Shown: positions 44,722 through 51,152 of the stretch, in pieces | How the letters are laid out: the number at the start of each line of letters is the position of its first letter | How positions within the stretch are numbered: the stretch's first letter is position 1 | Assembly: GCA_011389745.1 (NCBI GenBank) | Contig: JAABTQ010000001.1 | Location: 142,497-206,496, forward strand | Source: Desulfobacteraceae bacterium | Lineage (GTDB): Bacteria; Desulfobacterota; Desulfobacteria; Desulfobacterales; SKZT01 | Direction of reading: 5' to 3' | DNA: 64,000 nt | Notes under the pieces: generated by a model | What the model was told of the DNA's origin: nothing | What the model saw: the letters and a program-made list of their open reading frames with translations, nothing else | Databases searched by the model: none | Made by a program: the position numbers and the translations under genes

Positions 44722-46248
44722 GATCCGGTGCATAAAAATTTTCAGTTTCTCGAGGATCTAGCCACCGCCTACTGGTATTCCGAGGTGCTGTTTGCCGCCA
44801 TTGAACTGGATTTGTTCGGATGGATCGAAAAAGGATATCACCGGATGGAAACTTTAGCGGAGGCCGCAGGTTGCCGGATGCACGAATTCGGTCGCATGAT
44901 GCGTGTTCTCCGTCGCCTTGAACTGGTTTACGATTATGACGGACAATGGTTCAACAACCGGATCAGCCAAATGTACCTGGTTGACTCCAGCCCGGACTAT
45001 ATGGGTGATTTTTTTTTGTACCGGCAATATATGAAGCCCCAATGGTCGGATCTTCTCAAAAAGGTTTCCCGGGCCCACCATGTTCACAGCACCCCATTAT
45101 CTGCAGATGATGATTATGAAGTCCGGAATTTTCACTATGTCCGGTCCCTGGATCGTCTGATCCGGCAAAAAGCGCGGGAAATTATCTCCCTTTTCAGCCA
45201 CCTGCCCTGGAAAGGCCCTGTTCTCGATATCGGAGGCGGTGCCGGAACCCTGGCACGGGAACTGACAAACTCTCGTTTAAATGACCATGCGGTGCTGGTT
45301 GATCTTCCTGAAGTAATCAGAGCAGCCCGCCTGATTTATCCGGATTCAGCCGATTGGAAACAAATTCATGCCGTAGCCGGTGATTTCCGGTTTTATCCTT
45401 TTTCTGAAAGACGGTTCGGCCTGATTGTCATGAGCAATTTTCTCCATGCTTACAGCCAGGACACCGCACGGCATTTGCTGGAACAAGCTATAAAGCTTCT
45501 TCGCCCCGACGGCTTTGTTCTGATTCATGACTATATGCCGGACCGTTTTGGAAAATCACCCCACAAGGGACCTTTATACGACCTGAATATGATGCTCAAC
45601 ACCTACGACGGCCAATGCCATGACACGGCAAAGATTATGGATTGGCTCAAAACGGCTGGGATGAACCATTTGGCGGTTCATGATCTTCAAACGGACACCT
45701 CGGTCATTATCGGCAGTTTTAATCCCCTGCCCCTATCCTGTAAAGACCGGAAGAAACATTGGCGCCATGTGGCCAGGAATATGGGATTTGCCGATGCAAA
45801 ATTTCTCGCTTCGTCCGATATCGTCACAGCCGCCTGGGTCAGGATAAAATGCCGGTTCGGATGTGGAGGGTACGGTAAAAATCTGCAATGTCCCCCCCAT
45901 ACCCTAAGCCATTCCGAACTTAGGGAAGTTCTTGCTTCCTATTCACTGGTGCTTATGATTCAGGGGTCACCTCCGGGGCGTGATTTTCATAAAAAGCTGC
46001 TCGAACTTGAAAAAAGAGCCTTTCTGGACGGATTTCACAAGGCGCTGGTTTTCGGCGCAGGCCCATGCCCCGTATGTGATTCCTGCCCCGGGGACCCAGT
46101 CTGCCGAAATCCGGAAAAAGCCCGGCCTTCCATGGAAGCCTGCGGTATCGACGTGTATGAAACCGCCCACAATGCCGGGTTCAGAATTGAACCGGTCTGT
46201 GAAAAACAAGGCTATGTCAAATATTTCGGCCTGCTGCTGATGGAATAA
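44695..46248 (+). CDS. Methyltransferase fused to a DUF2284 metal-binding domain
   Basis: 517 residues in two parts. Residues about 1-345 form a COMT-like O-methyltransferase with an N-terminal dimerisation domain and a SAM-binding loop VLDIGGGAGTLA; HDYMPD follows the later strand. Residues about 350-517 are a DUF2284 domain with CRFGCGGYGKNLQCPPH and a cysteine-rich CPVCDSCPGDPVC. DUF2284 often accompanies anaerobic corrinoid or metal-dependent enzymes, though its role is unclear. A radical SAM gene follows as a broken copy. I do not know the substrate. No frameshift is seen at the domain junction. Confidence 0.82.
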   Translation: MKQLPFQQSDPVHKNFQFLEDLATAYWYSEVLFAAIELDLFGWIEKGYHRMETLAEAAGCRMHEFGRMMRVLRRLELVYDYDGQWFNNRISQMYLVDSSPDYMGDFFLYRQYMKPQWSDLLKKVSRAHHVHSTPLSADDDYEVRNFHYVRSLDRLIRQKAREIISLFSHLPWKGPVLDIGGGAGTLARELTNSRLNDHAVLVDLPEVIRAARLIYPDSADWKQIHAVAGDFRFYPFSERRFGLIVMSNFLHAYSQDTARHLLEQAIKLLRPDGFVLIHDYMPDRFGKSPHKGPLYDLNMMLNTYDGQCHDTAKIMDWLKTAGMNHLAVHDLQTDTSVIIGSFNPLPLSCKDRKKHWRHVARNMGFADAKFLASSDIVTAAWVRIKCRFGCGGYGKNLQCPPHTLSHSELREVLASYSLVLMIQGSPPGRDFHKKLLELEKRAFLDGFHKALVFGAGPCPVCDSCPGDPVCRNPEKARPSMEACGIDVYETAHNAGFRIEPVCEKQGYVKYFGLLLME

Positions 46249-46252
46249 CATT

Positions 46253-46776
46253 ATGAAAATACTGAAAATACTGCTTGTTCAAGTACCGACATCTCATATG
46301 GGCGCAAGAGAGCGTGTCTATCCCCTGGGACTTGCCCGGCTATCAAGCCTGATTAATGGACCGGATTTTTCAGAGAAGACTGCCTGAGCGCATCCCAATG
46401 CGACCTGGCGGTCAGGGCCGGATTATCCGCCATTTATTTTTCCGGTGACGCCCTTACCCGGCACGGTCTGGAATTGCTCGGCAAACGTCTGGCCAAAGCG
46501 GATCTTTTCCGGGCTTCCCGCCTGACGGTTTCCGCCGGCGTACTCACCATGTGCCACTTTCTTGTCAATTTGCCCGGCGAGTTTCCGGCCCATGAAACCG
46601 AGGCCCATGACACCCTGTAAAGGATTCTGGAAATTCATCAGCAGGCCGGAAACCTGGGAGCTGTGATTCTCAACACGGTTCGCATCTATCCTGATGCGCC
46701 CCTGACCCGACGGATGCTTCGCAAAGGATGGATAGCACCCGGACCCTGTTTGCCAAAGATCCTCAATGGCGGCTGA
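46253..46776 (+). pseudogene. Remnant of a B12-binding radical SAM protein
   Basis: From ATG 46253 the 44-codon frame starts MKILKILLVQVPTSHMGARE and ends at TGA 46385-46387; a normal protein would continue as a B12-binding domain. The next frame, from about 46392, encodes HGLELLGKRLAKADLFRAS, MCHFLVNLPGE and AGNLGAVILNTVRIYPDAP, the C-terminal radical SAM region, interrupted by TAA at 46618-46620 and ending at 46776. The internal cobalamin and CxxxCxxC regions are deleted. The gene follows the methyltransferase-DUF2284 gene, with which the intact form was probably co-transcribed. Confidence 0.8.
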
Positions 46777-47278
46777 CAGGAAAATCGGGTTCATCGGGGT
46801 CCTGCATACCTGGTCCCAGACCCTGACGGACCATTTTCATCTGCACTGCCTGAATAACTACAGGACGGGAAGGTCACATTTTCATACCGGGACCGATCCG
46901 ATGGAAACCGCAAAAAACCGATGGCCCTTGAAGCGAAGAGTTTATCCGGCGGTTCCCCGGAAAAGGCACTTGCAAGCCATGAATTGATTCCTGATTCGGA
47001 CACATTCTTTCAGTGGAAAAAATCCTGGAATTTTTGACGGCATTACTCACATCCTTTCGAATACACCTGACATCCGATACATAAACACTGACCTTGTAAG
47101 CACAACCTTGTAGTATTTAAAGCGCCCTTGCATAAAAATAAATATTGCTTATGTTGTACATAATCTTGATGCTTTCTTGAAAAAATATATCACTCAATAA
47201 TTACATCATATACAATTGCAGGACGATCTTTTATGTGCTTTGCTAATCTATTCAGGGAAAAAAGAAAGGAAACCGAAA

Positions 47279-47497
47279 ATGAGTTCACACACAGAAGAAA
47301 AAACGGAAGACTGCCCCGAATGCAGGGGAACCGGCAAAATCAGCGCATCTAATTGCAGTACTTGTGATGGAAAAGGAGAAATCATCATTCACTCCCACAC
47401 GCATAGTCACGGTGAAAACACTCACGACCACCCTCATCCTCATGATGAACCCCACCATCCCAAGGATGATACCCAACACGACCACAAACACAGCTGA
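47279..47497 (+). CDS. Small CxxCxGxG zinc-finger protein with histidine-rich tail
   Basis: 72 residues. CPECRGTGKI and CSTCDGKGEI are two DnaJ-type CxxCxGxG motifs, enough for one zinc site. After these the protein becomes a His-rich tail (HSHTHSHGENTHDHPHPHDEP and more, about 17 His in 36 residues), which should bind Ni, Zn or Co. The start follows AAAGGAAACC. It is at the border of the decayed accessory region. Possibly a metal store or metallochaperone; no partner is nearby. Confidence 0.72.
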   Translation: MSSHTEEKTEDCPECRGTGKISASNCSTCDGKGEIIIHSHTHSHGENTHDHPHPHDEPHHPKDDTQHDHKHS

Positions 47498-47552
47498 AGA
47501 ATTTACCACTAAACCAGGTCATATTAGTCCGTATGAATGAAAACCAGGCCAA

Positions 47553-47573
47553 GGGGAGATGAAAAATCTCCCC
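47553..47573. repeat. Perfect hairpin in the gap after the zinc-finger gene
   Basis: GGGGAGAT pairs exactly with ATCTCCCC around a GAAAA loop. Not followed by a T-run on either strand, so it is not a normal terminator. The gap from 47498 to 47790 otherwise holds no gene that I can see. Confidence 0.4.
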
Positions 47574-47790
47574 ACCAGCCTTCCATATCAGTTATTTCAA
47601 CCTCGCGGAAGTTCTGTACTCCTGATCTCCTAAAGACAGGTTATAGAGTGTTATTTATTTCATATCAATGAGCTATAAAATATCAGCAGCGATTGACCCT
47701 GGAAATTGAAACCCACACCTCCGCACCGCTCGCAACCGCGCCGTCCCTGGTAATGAGAATAATATGGTGCCGCTACAATTTTCCGGAGAT

Positions 47791-47913
47791 CAAGAGTCCT
47801 GAAGTTTGATTTTCAGTCATATCACTGTGACCCAGAAGTTTCTGGATTGTGCGGATATCATAATTGGCCTCAAGCAAATGGGTGGCAAAACTGTGCCGAT
47901 TATGCCGAGCTCG
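47791..47913 (-). pseudogene. C-terminal remnant of an integron-type tyrosine recombinase
   Basis: On the minus strand a frame reads [20 protein letters not shown] and continues [13 protein letters not shown]. The pieces [10 protein letters not shown] and LLGHSD are the conserved HxxR-H/W block of tyrosine recombinases (Arg-His and GH). YDIRTIQ is typical of IntI. The N-terminus and the tail with the nucleophile Tyr are missing. Its direction, opposite to the cassettes on the right, is that of an integron integrase. Confidence 0.7.
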
Positions 47914-47921
47914 GCATAATC
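47898..47921. repeat. 24-bp perfect palindrome at the integrase/cassette junction
   Basis: GATTATGCCGAG and its complement CTCGGCATAATC abut directly with no loop. The integrase frame runs into the palindrome, and what follows is the first cassette, so the palindrome marks the recombination or deletion scar between the two. Confidence 0.75.
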
Positions 47922-47968
47922 ACCATTGCTTTGCCTCCCCACCTGCTTTTATGCGAAAAATCGATACC

Positions 47969-47997
47969 TTGACACTGTACACGCATAGGTGTACAAT
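47969..47997 (+). promoter_or_regulatory. hicAB promoter with overlapping operator
   Basis: TTGACA, 17 bases, TACAAT forms a near-consensus sigma-70 promoter. Inside it TGTACAC (47977-47983) and GTGTACA (47989-47995) are perfect inverted arms around GCATAG, the expected HicB binding site. The transcript would start at about 48004, which is the hicA ATG, so hicA may be leaderless. Confidence 0.72.
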
Positions 47998-48003
47998 AGG
48001 TCT

Positions 48004-48180
48004 ATGAAGAAACGCGATTTAGAAAAGGCGCATGGGAGGATCGGTTGGGCGTATCTTCGCCATGGAAGGCGCCATGACATTTGGACCGACGGAGAACGTG
48101 AAGAAGCAATTCCTCGTCACAACGAAATAAACGAAAAGCTTGCAAGAACAATTCTCAGGCGAGCCGAGAGGAGAAACTGA
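48004..48180 (+). CDS. hicA: HicA-type mRNA interferase toxin
   Basis: 58 residues starting MKKRDLEKAHGRIGW. The HicA fold uses a catalytic His; here the motif is RHGRRHDIWTDGEREEAIPRH. HicA cleaves mRNA in the absence of HicB. Start is ATG 48004, at about the predicted transcription start; the upstream in-frame GTG lies in the promoter. hicB starts one base after the stop. It is the first cassette of the array. Confidence 0.85.
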   Translation: MKKRDLEKAHGRIGWAYLRHGRRHDIWTDGEREEAIPRHNEINEKLARTILRRAERRN

Positions 48181-48181
48181 T

Positions 48182-48601
48182 ATGCGTTTTTACGGGAAAG
48201 TATACAAAGACGGCAAGGTTTGGCTGGCGGAACTGCCTCTTCTCGATGCTATGACACAAGGCCATACACGAAAGGAGGCCTATGCCATGGTTGAGGACCT
48301 TTTGGAAAGCTTAGTGAACCGCCCAAGTTTTAAAGTTAGTGTGCACCCGGGCAAACATGGTGACTTTGAGGTGAGTGCAAACGATCCTCGGTTTCTGATA
48401 AGCCTTTTTCTGCGAAGACAGCGGGAGAGAAGCGGTCTTTCGCTATCAGAAGCTGCCGAGCGACTTGGTGCCAAGTCTCGCAATGCCTATGCTCGTTACG
48501 AGCGAGGAACATCAATGCCAAGCTTGGAGAAATTGGTCGAATTGTATCAAGCCGTTGCTCCAGGTAAAGACATCGTACTTCACGATAGTGCAGCCGCATA
48601 A
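48182..48601 (+). CDS. hicB: HicB-type antitoxin with helix-turn-helix
   Basis: 139 residues from ATG 48182 (GAGAGGAGAAACTGAT upstream). The N-terminal half is the HicB RNase H-like fold (FYGKVYKDGKVWLAELPLL), and the C-terminal half is an XRE-type helix-turn-helix (RSGLSLSEAAERLGAKSRNAYARYERG) that would bind the operator before hicA. The stop lies in the first bases of the following attC-like site, the hallmark of a gene cassette. Confidence 0.85.
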   Translation: MRFYGKVYKDGKVWLAELPLLDAMTQGHTRKEAYAMVEDLLESLVNRPSFKVSVHPGKHGDFEVSANDPRFLISLFLRRQRERSGLSLSEAAERLGAKSRNAYARYERGTSMPSLEKLVELYQAVAPGKDIVLHDSAAA

Positions 48602-48641
48602 CCCAGCCAGTCCACCGGACGGCTTATGCGGAACGTTAAGC
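48596..48641 (+). repeat. attC-like recombination site 1
   Basis: GCATAAC (R''-like, one mismatch to RYYYAAC) at 48596-48602 and GTTAAGC (a perfect GTTRRRY core) at 48635-48641 bracket a hairpin: GCC-A-GTCC-ACC-GGAC-GGC with a bulged base, inside outer GCATAA/TTATGC pairing. A bulged asymmetric stem is typical of attC. It starts at the hicB stop. Confidence 0.62.
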
Positions 48642-48665
48642 CTCTAAACGATAAAGGAGAATTAC

Positions 48666-48948
48666 ATGGCCGATAATCACCAGATTAAATGTATAATAAG
48701 ACAGACCGTCAAAGTGCTCATGAACGAATCAGCCACGTCGGTGGAGTGAATGGAGACGGACACGGTGGAAGTTAACTCTAGACCGGGCTATAGAAGGGAT
48801 CGAGTCTGGGAAATGGAGATTCTATGTGAGTATGAACGGAAAGTCGGTTTCGGTAATTGTCTCAACAAGTGCAAGCGGTAGGAAATATTTGAAAACTGAG
48901 AATGAGGTGACCAACCGACAATCTGCTCAGTCTGCTGAGTGCCCATAG
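48666..48948 (+). pseudogene. DUF3892-like cassette gene with two frameshifts
   Basis: From ATG 48666, behind AAGGAG, the frame begins MADNHQIKCI. A shift near 48692-48696 leads to NKTDRQSAHERISHVGGVNG, and a second near 48760 leads to RWKLTLDRAIEGIESGKWRF, YVSMNGKSVSVIVSTSASGR and KYLKTENE to the stop at 48948. The combined protein, about 93 residues, looks like the DUF3892 family of unknown function. The stop is the base before attC site 2, so it was a cassette. Frameshifts could be real decay or assembly error, but two shifts argue for decay. Confidence 0.75.
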
Positions 48949-49024
48949 GCTTAACAAACGGCTCAAATTCGCTGCGCTGCGCCGGACGCTCACTACGTTC
49001 GCGCTGTTTAGCCGGACTTTAGGC
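48949..49024 (+). repeat. attC-like recombination site 2
   Basis: R'' GCTTAAC (48949-48955, a perfect RYYYAAC) and R' TTTAGGC (49018-49024, one change from GTTAGGC) bound a 76-base element with imperfect arms: CGGCTCAAATTCGC on the left and GCGCTGTTTAGCCG on the right. Length, arms and core positions fit attC. It follows the DUF3892 stop directly. Confidence 0.75.
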
Positions 49025-49071
49025 ATACGGAGAGTCAGACTTGGTAAGTAATATTTCAAATTCAGTAATAG

Positions 49072-49158
49072 GCGCGGTCTCTTATTTATAAGCCGGAAAA
49101 CAATACGAGTATCATTATTAGCGCTCGTGATATGAGCCAAAAAGAGAGAAAAGCATAT
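49072..49158 (+). pseudogene. C-terminal remnant of a BrnT-like toxin
   Basis: In the frame ending at TAA 49158 the last 28 residues contain IIISARDMSQKERKAYGKK, which matches the BrnT C-terminus (RIISAR...KERRxYE). A TAG at 49069-49071 closes the frame on the left, and attC site 2 lies directly upstream. The toxin was truncated, presumably at the cassette boundary. The stop overlaps the ATG of the following antitoxin. Confidence 0.65.
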
Positions 49159-49426
49159 GGAAAAAAATAAACTAAGCAGTATATCGAAAGCAAATACATA
49201 TGAAAAAATGGGGGAATTCTGGGATTCACATGATTTCACGGAATTCGACGAGGAAAGCTCTCCCGATGTCAACTTTGAAATATCCTGCAAGATATCGGTT
49301 GAACCTGATTTGTTGTCATCGATTGAAAAACAGGCAAGGATTAGAAAAATAGATACAGAAACATTAGTGAACCTATGGTTGCATGAAAAACTGAATCAAG
49401 TTAAGAGCGAAATACACTCATCTTGA
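49157..49426 (+). CDS. CopG-type antitoxin (BrnA-like) without functional toxin
   Basis: 89 residues. FWDSHDFTEFDEES is the signature of the CopG antitoxin family that pairs with BrnT-like toxins, and the C-terminal half (VEPDLLSSIEKQARIRKIDTETLVNLWL) is the ribbon-helix-helix. The toxin remnant lies immediately upstream, so it is an orphan antitoxin. The region downstream of the stop should be the attC but is occupied by intron-like sequence. Confidence 0.78.
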   Translation: MEKNKLSSISKANTYEKMGEFWDSHDFTEFDEESSPDVNFEISCKISVEPDLLSSIEKQARIRKIDTETLVNLWLHEKLNQVKSEIHSS

Positions 49427-49440
49427 TATAAAAGCGGCCA

Positions 49441-49508
49441 ATCGGGTAGCCGGGGGTTTTCTCCCCCAGCCCCCACAACACCCGGCATGCGGATCCGCAC
49501 CGGGCGTT
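49441..49508 (-). ncRNA. Group II intron 3' end remnant (domains V and VI)
   Basis: On the minus strand, 49508-49477 forms a 32-nt domain V: AACGCCCGG pairs with CCGGGTGTT, with a TG bulge on the 3' side, an upper TGCG/CGCA stem and GATC loop. The CGC triad is that of class C introns. After it comes a domain VI hairpin with GGGGG/CCCCC and a bulged A seven bases before the end (CTACCCGAT at 49449-49441). Together these define the 3' end of a group II intron. It lies 15 bases after the CopG gene stop. Confidence 0.68.
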
Positions 49509-49639
49509 TCACTTAAAAAACCGGACAGTAGTCGGGTAATGAATTTTCACCCTGTTGCATTCCCAAAGGGAACCCTATTCAACAGGGTAAAACCACAGTT
49601 CTTTGACAGACAGCAGAACTTGATCCTTAAGCCGCTTAA

Positions 49640-49713
49640 TGGTCATGCCGCCTGAACCCATCACTTGAATCTGGAAACTCCGGATCAAAGACAGGAATCA
49701 TCACCAGAGTTTA
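49640..49713 (-). pseudogene. Fragment of a group II intron reverse transcriptase
   Basis: A minus-strand frame reads IPVFDPEFPDSSDGFRR before ending at TAA. This corresponds to the conserved intron-encoded protein block of the form L-x-P-x-F-D-P-x-F-S-x-S-S-Y-G-F-R-P. Most of the protein, and the RNA between this fragment and domain V, is missing, so the intron is a deletion relic. Between 49509 and 49640 I see only a CCTGTTG/CAACAGG inverted pair. Confidence 0.6.
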
Positions 49714-49723
49714 TGGCTTGTTG

Positions 49724-49793
49724 GATAAACCATTTCCGCTTTCTGGCCGGTTGTCGCGATGCACCGCCCGGCCCCTGAAATGCGGCGTTGGCA
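49724..49793 (+). repeat. attC-like recombination site 3 (degenerate)
   Basis: CATTTC (49731-49736) pairs with GAAATG (49777-49782), and GGCCGG (49745-49750) with CCGGCC (49768-49773), an arrangement with unequal internal loops as in attC. The end cores are weak: GATAAAC on the left and GTTGGCA on the right. It precedes the phd promoter by 8 bases. Confidence 0.45.
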
Positions 49794-49800
49794 TTAACAC

Positions 49801-49836
49801 TTGACTTTCGGTCCGAATGTGGTACTTTATTTGGAC
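49801..49836 (+). promoter_or_regulatory. phd-parE promoter and operator
   Basis: TTGACT and TACTTT are separated by 16 bases, a reasonable promoter. GTCCGAAT (49811-49818) and ATTTGGAC (49829-49836) are near-perfect inverted arms spanning the -10, the likely Phd binding site for autoregulation. The cassette thus carries its own promoter. Confidence 0.55.
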
Positions 49837-49848
49837 TGGAGGGAAAAA

Positions 49849-50130
49849 ATGAATATTACAAAGGATATTAAACCCGTTACTTATTTAAAATCACGGGCGG
49901 CCGATTTACTCAATCAAATTAATGAAACGCATCGACCTGTTATAATAACCCAAAACGGTGAACCTCGGGCTGTACTCCAAGATCCTGAAAGTTATGAAAA
50001 TATGCGTAATGCCATCGGTCTTTTAAAACTTATTTCAGCAGGGGAAGCCGATATTAGGGAGGGGCGAATAACGTCACAAGAAGATGTGTTCGATGAAATC
50101 GAAAGCGCACTAAAAGAAAGCCATAAATGA
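49849..50130 (+). CDS. Phd/YefM-type antitoxin
   Basis: 93 residues from ATG 49849, behind GGAGGG. The N-terminal fold is typical: VTYLKSRAADLLNQINETHRPVIITQNGEPRAVL (read as pieces VTYLKSRAADLLNQI and VIITQNGEPRAVL). The acidic tail (DIREGRITSQEDVFDEIESALKE) would wrap the toxin. It overlaps the parE gene by four bases (ATGA). Confidence 0.88.
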   Translation: MNITKDIKPVTYLKSRAADLLNQINETHRPVIITQNGEPRAVLQDPESYENMRNAIGLLKLISAGEADIREGRITSQEDVFDEIESALKESHK

Positions 50131-50453
50131 GCAAAGAATATCATGTTAAATGGGCTGCTATTGCGCAAAGCGATTTGAAACAAATATTTGATTATATAGC
50201 AGTTGATAGCCCGACCAATGCGCTACAAATACTAAAAAAAATCAGACAAAAAGCGTCAAGCCTCTACACCTTTCCTGATCGGGGTAGGATTGTAACGGAG
50301 TTGAAAGATCAGGGCATACACATCTATCGAGAAATAATTGTTCCTCCCTGGCGAATTATTTACAGAATATCAAATGCAACTGTTTTTGTTTTATCCGTTA
50401 TAGATTCAAGACGGAATGTTGAAGATATCTTGCTGAATCGATTTATCAATTAA
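50127..50453 (+). CDS. RelE/ParE-type toxin
   Basis: 108 residues. VKWAAIAQSDLKQIFDYIA is the ParE helical hairpin, followed by FPDRGRIVTEL and IVPPWRIIYRISNATVFVLSVIDSRR, which end the RelE/ParE fold. The C-terminal DSRRN resembles the YafQ/ParE end. It would poison gyrase or ribosome-bound mRNA; which is not decided. It is intact, translationally coupled to its antitoxin. Confidence 0.87.
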   Translation: MSKEYHVKWAAIAQSDLKQIFDYIAVDSPTNALQILKKIRQKASSLYTFPDRGRIVTELKDQGIHIYREIIVPPWRIIYRISNATVFVLSVIDSRRNVEDILLNRFIN

Positions 50454-50489
50454 ATGATTTGCCAACAAGCGATAGTTTCGGGGTTTGAT

Positions 50490-50550
50490 GATTAACAAGG
50501 CTTTTGCAGCGGAGCGCAAAAAGCCGCGCGGCTGATTAGCAGCGTTCGCC
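50490..50550 (+). repeat. attC-like recombination site 4 (degenerate)
   Basis: GATTAAC (R''-like) at 50490-50496 and GTTCGCC at 50544-50550 flank arms GGCTTTTGC (50499-50507) and GCAAAAAGCC (50516-50525), with a GCGCG/GCGGC bulged part. It lies 36 bases after the parE stop. The left core fits one mismatch, the right core two. Confidence 0.45.
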
Positions 50551-50602
50551 AGGAAAAAAGAGGATCAAGGAGGTATATAATGATAATTGATACGGAATTT
50601 AA

Positions 50603-50785
50603 ATGAAAGGATTTAAGGCTCTAACGTAATCTTTAGGGAGCGTGGATGCCGAGCGATTTATCGTCTGACTTCAGCGGGAACGATTTGATTATACGAAATG
50701 GCAAAGAACTTTATGGGAGGGACAAAGTGTTGAAGAGATCAGCCGAAATGCAATGAAATTTATGAGAGCATTCAACAAAGCGGTA
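50603..50785 (+). pseudogene. Small cassette gene with two in-frame stop codons
   Basis: From ATG 50603, the frame reads MKGFKALT, stop (TAA 50627-50629), SLGSVDAERFIV, stop (TGA 50666-50668), LQRERFDYTKWQRTLWEGQ and SVEEISRNAMKFMR. All pieces lie in one frame, with two point mutations. The FDYTKWQ...LW.G.SVEEIS pattern resembles a family of about 60-residue hypothetical proteins. After about 50785 the frame continues for 70 codons with low-quality sequence that I do not count as coding. Confidence 0.6.
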
Positions 50786-50981
50786 CATTTGACCAGGGCC
50801 AAAACGGGCCTTTACGGGAAGCTCATGGGAATGGCAACGTATTGCCGGAAAGCCTTCATAGGGGATATTCACCCCATAATTTCACGCCCATGCCGGGCGT
50901 ACACAAAAGCATGCACAGGATTCCGGCGCTGTCGCACCTCCAGCTGTGACAACGGCATTATGGATCAAAAAAGCCATATAA

Positions 50982-51152
50982 AAAGGCTGTCTTGGTAGGG
51001 TCTCCGACGGGATAATAACGGTTCGGTTTACATATAGTAAGTATAAAATCAGAATAATCGGCGCCGGATATTGGCGGAAAGGAAAGAAAATCTATGAAAG
51101 AGAAAATAAAATACACGAACGAACCAATGGGGAAAGTCAAGGTCATCCCTGA
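50982..51152 (+). pseudogene. C-terminal remnant of a second BrnT-like toxin
   Basis: A frame open from 50982 to TGA at 51150-51152 encodes VSDGIITVRFTYSKYKIRII and then GAGYWRKGKKIYERENK. This fits the second half of a BrnT-like toxin (x-V-R-F-T-Y ... R-I-I-x-A/G-x). There is no start, and the N-terminal half would need a shift to the neighbouring frame, where PYKKAVLVG is seen. Its end overlaps the start of the next antitoxin, as in intact modules. Confidence 0.68.

Noticed and set aside
46423-46794. Minus-strand frame of 123 codons over the radical SAM remnant
   Set aside because: It is antisense to recognisable radical SAM sequence and has no family pattern.
47989-48003. GTG start for hicA inside the promoter
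   Set aside because: It overlaps the -10 box and the operator arm, so it would not be transcribed.
50666-50668. In-frame TGA as selenocysteine codon
   Set aside because: A TAA stop lies 37 bases earlier in the same frame, and no SECIS-like hairpin is apparent.
50753-50998. Open frame of 81 codons after the small pseudogene
   Set aside because: Its start is the internal ATG of the broken gene at 50603, and most of it has low-quality amino acid composition with no family pattern.
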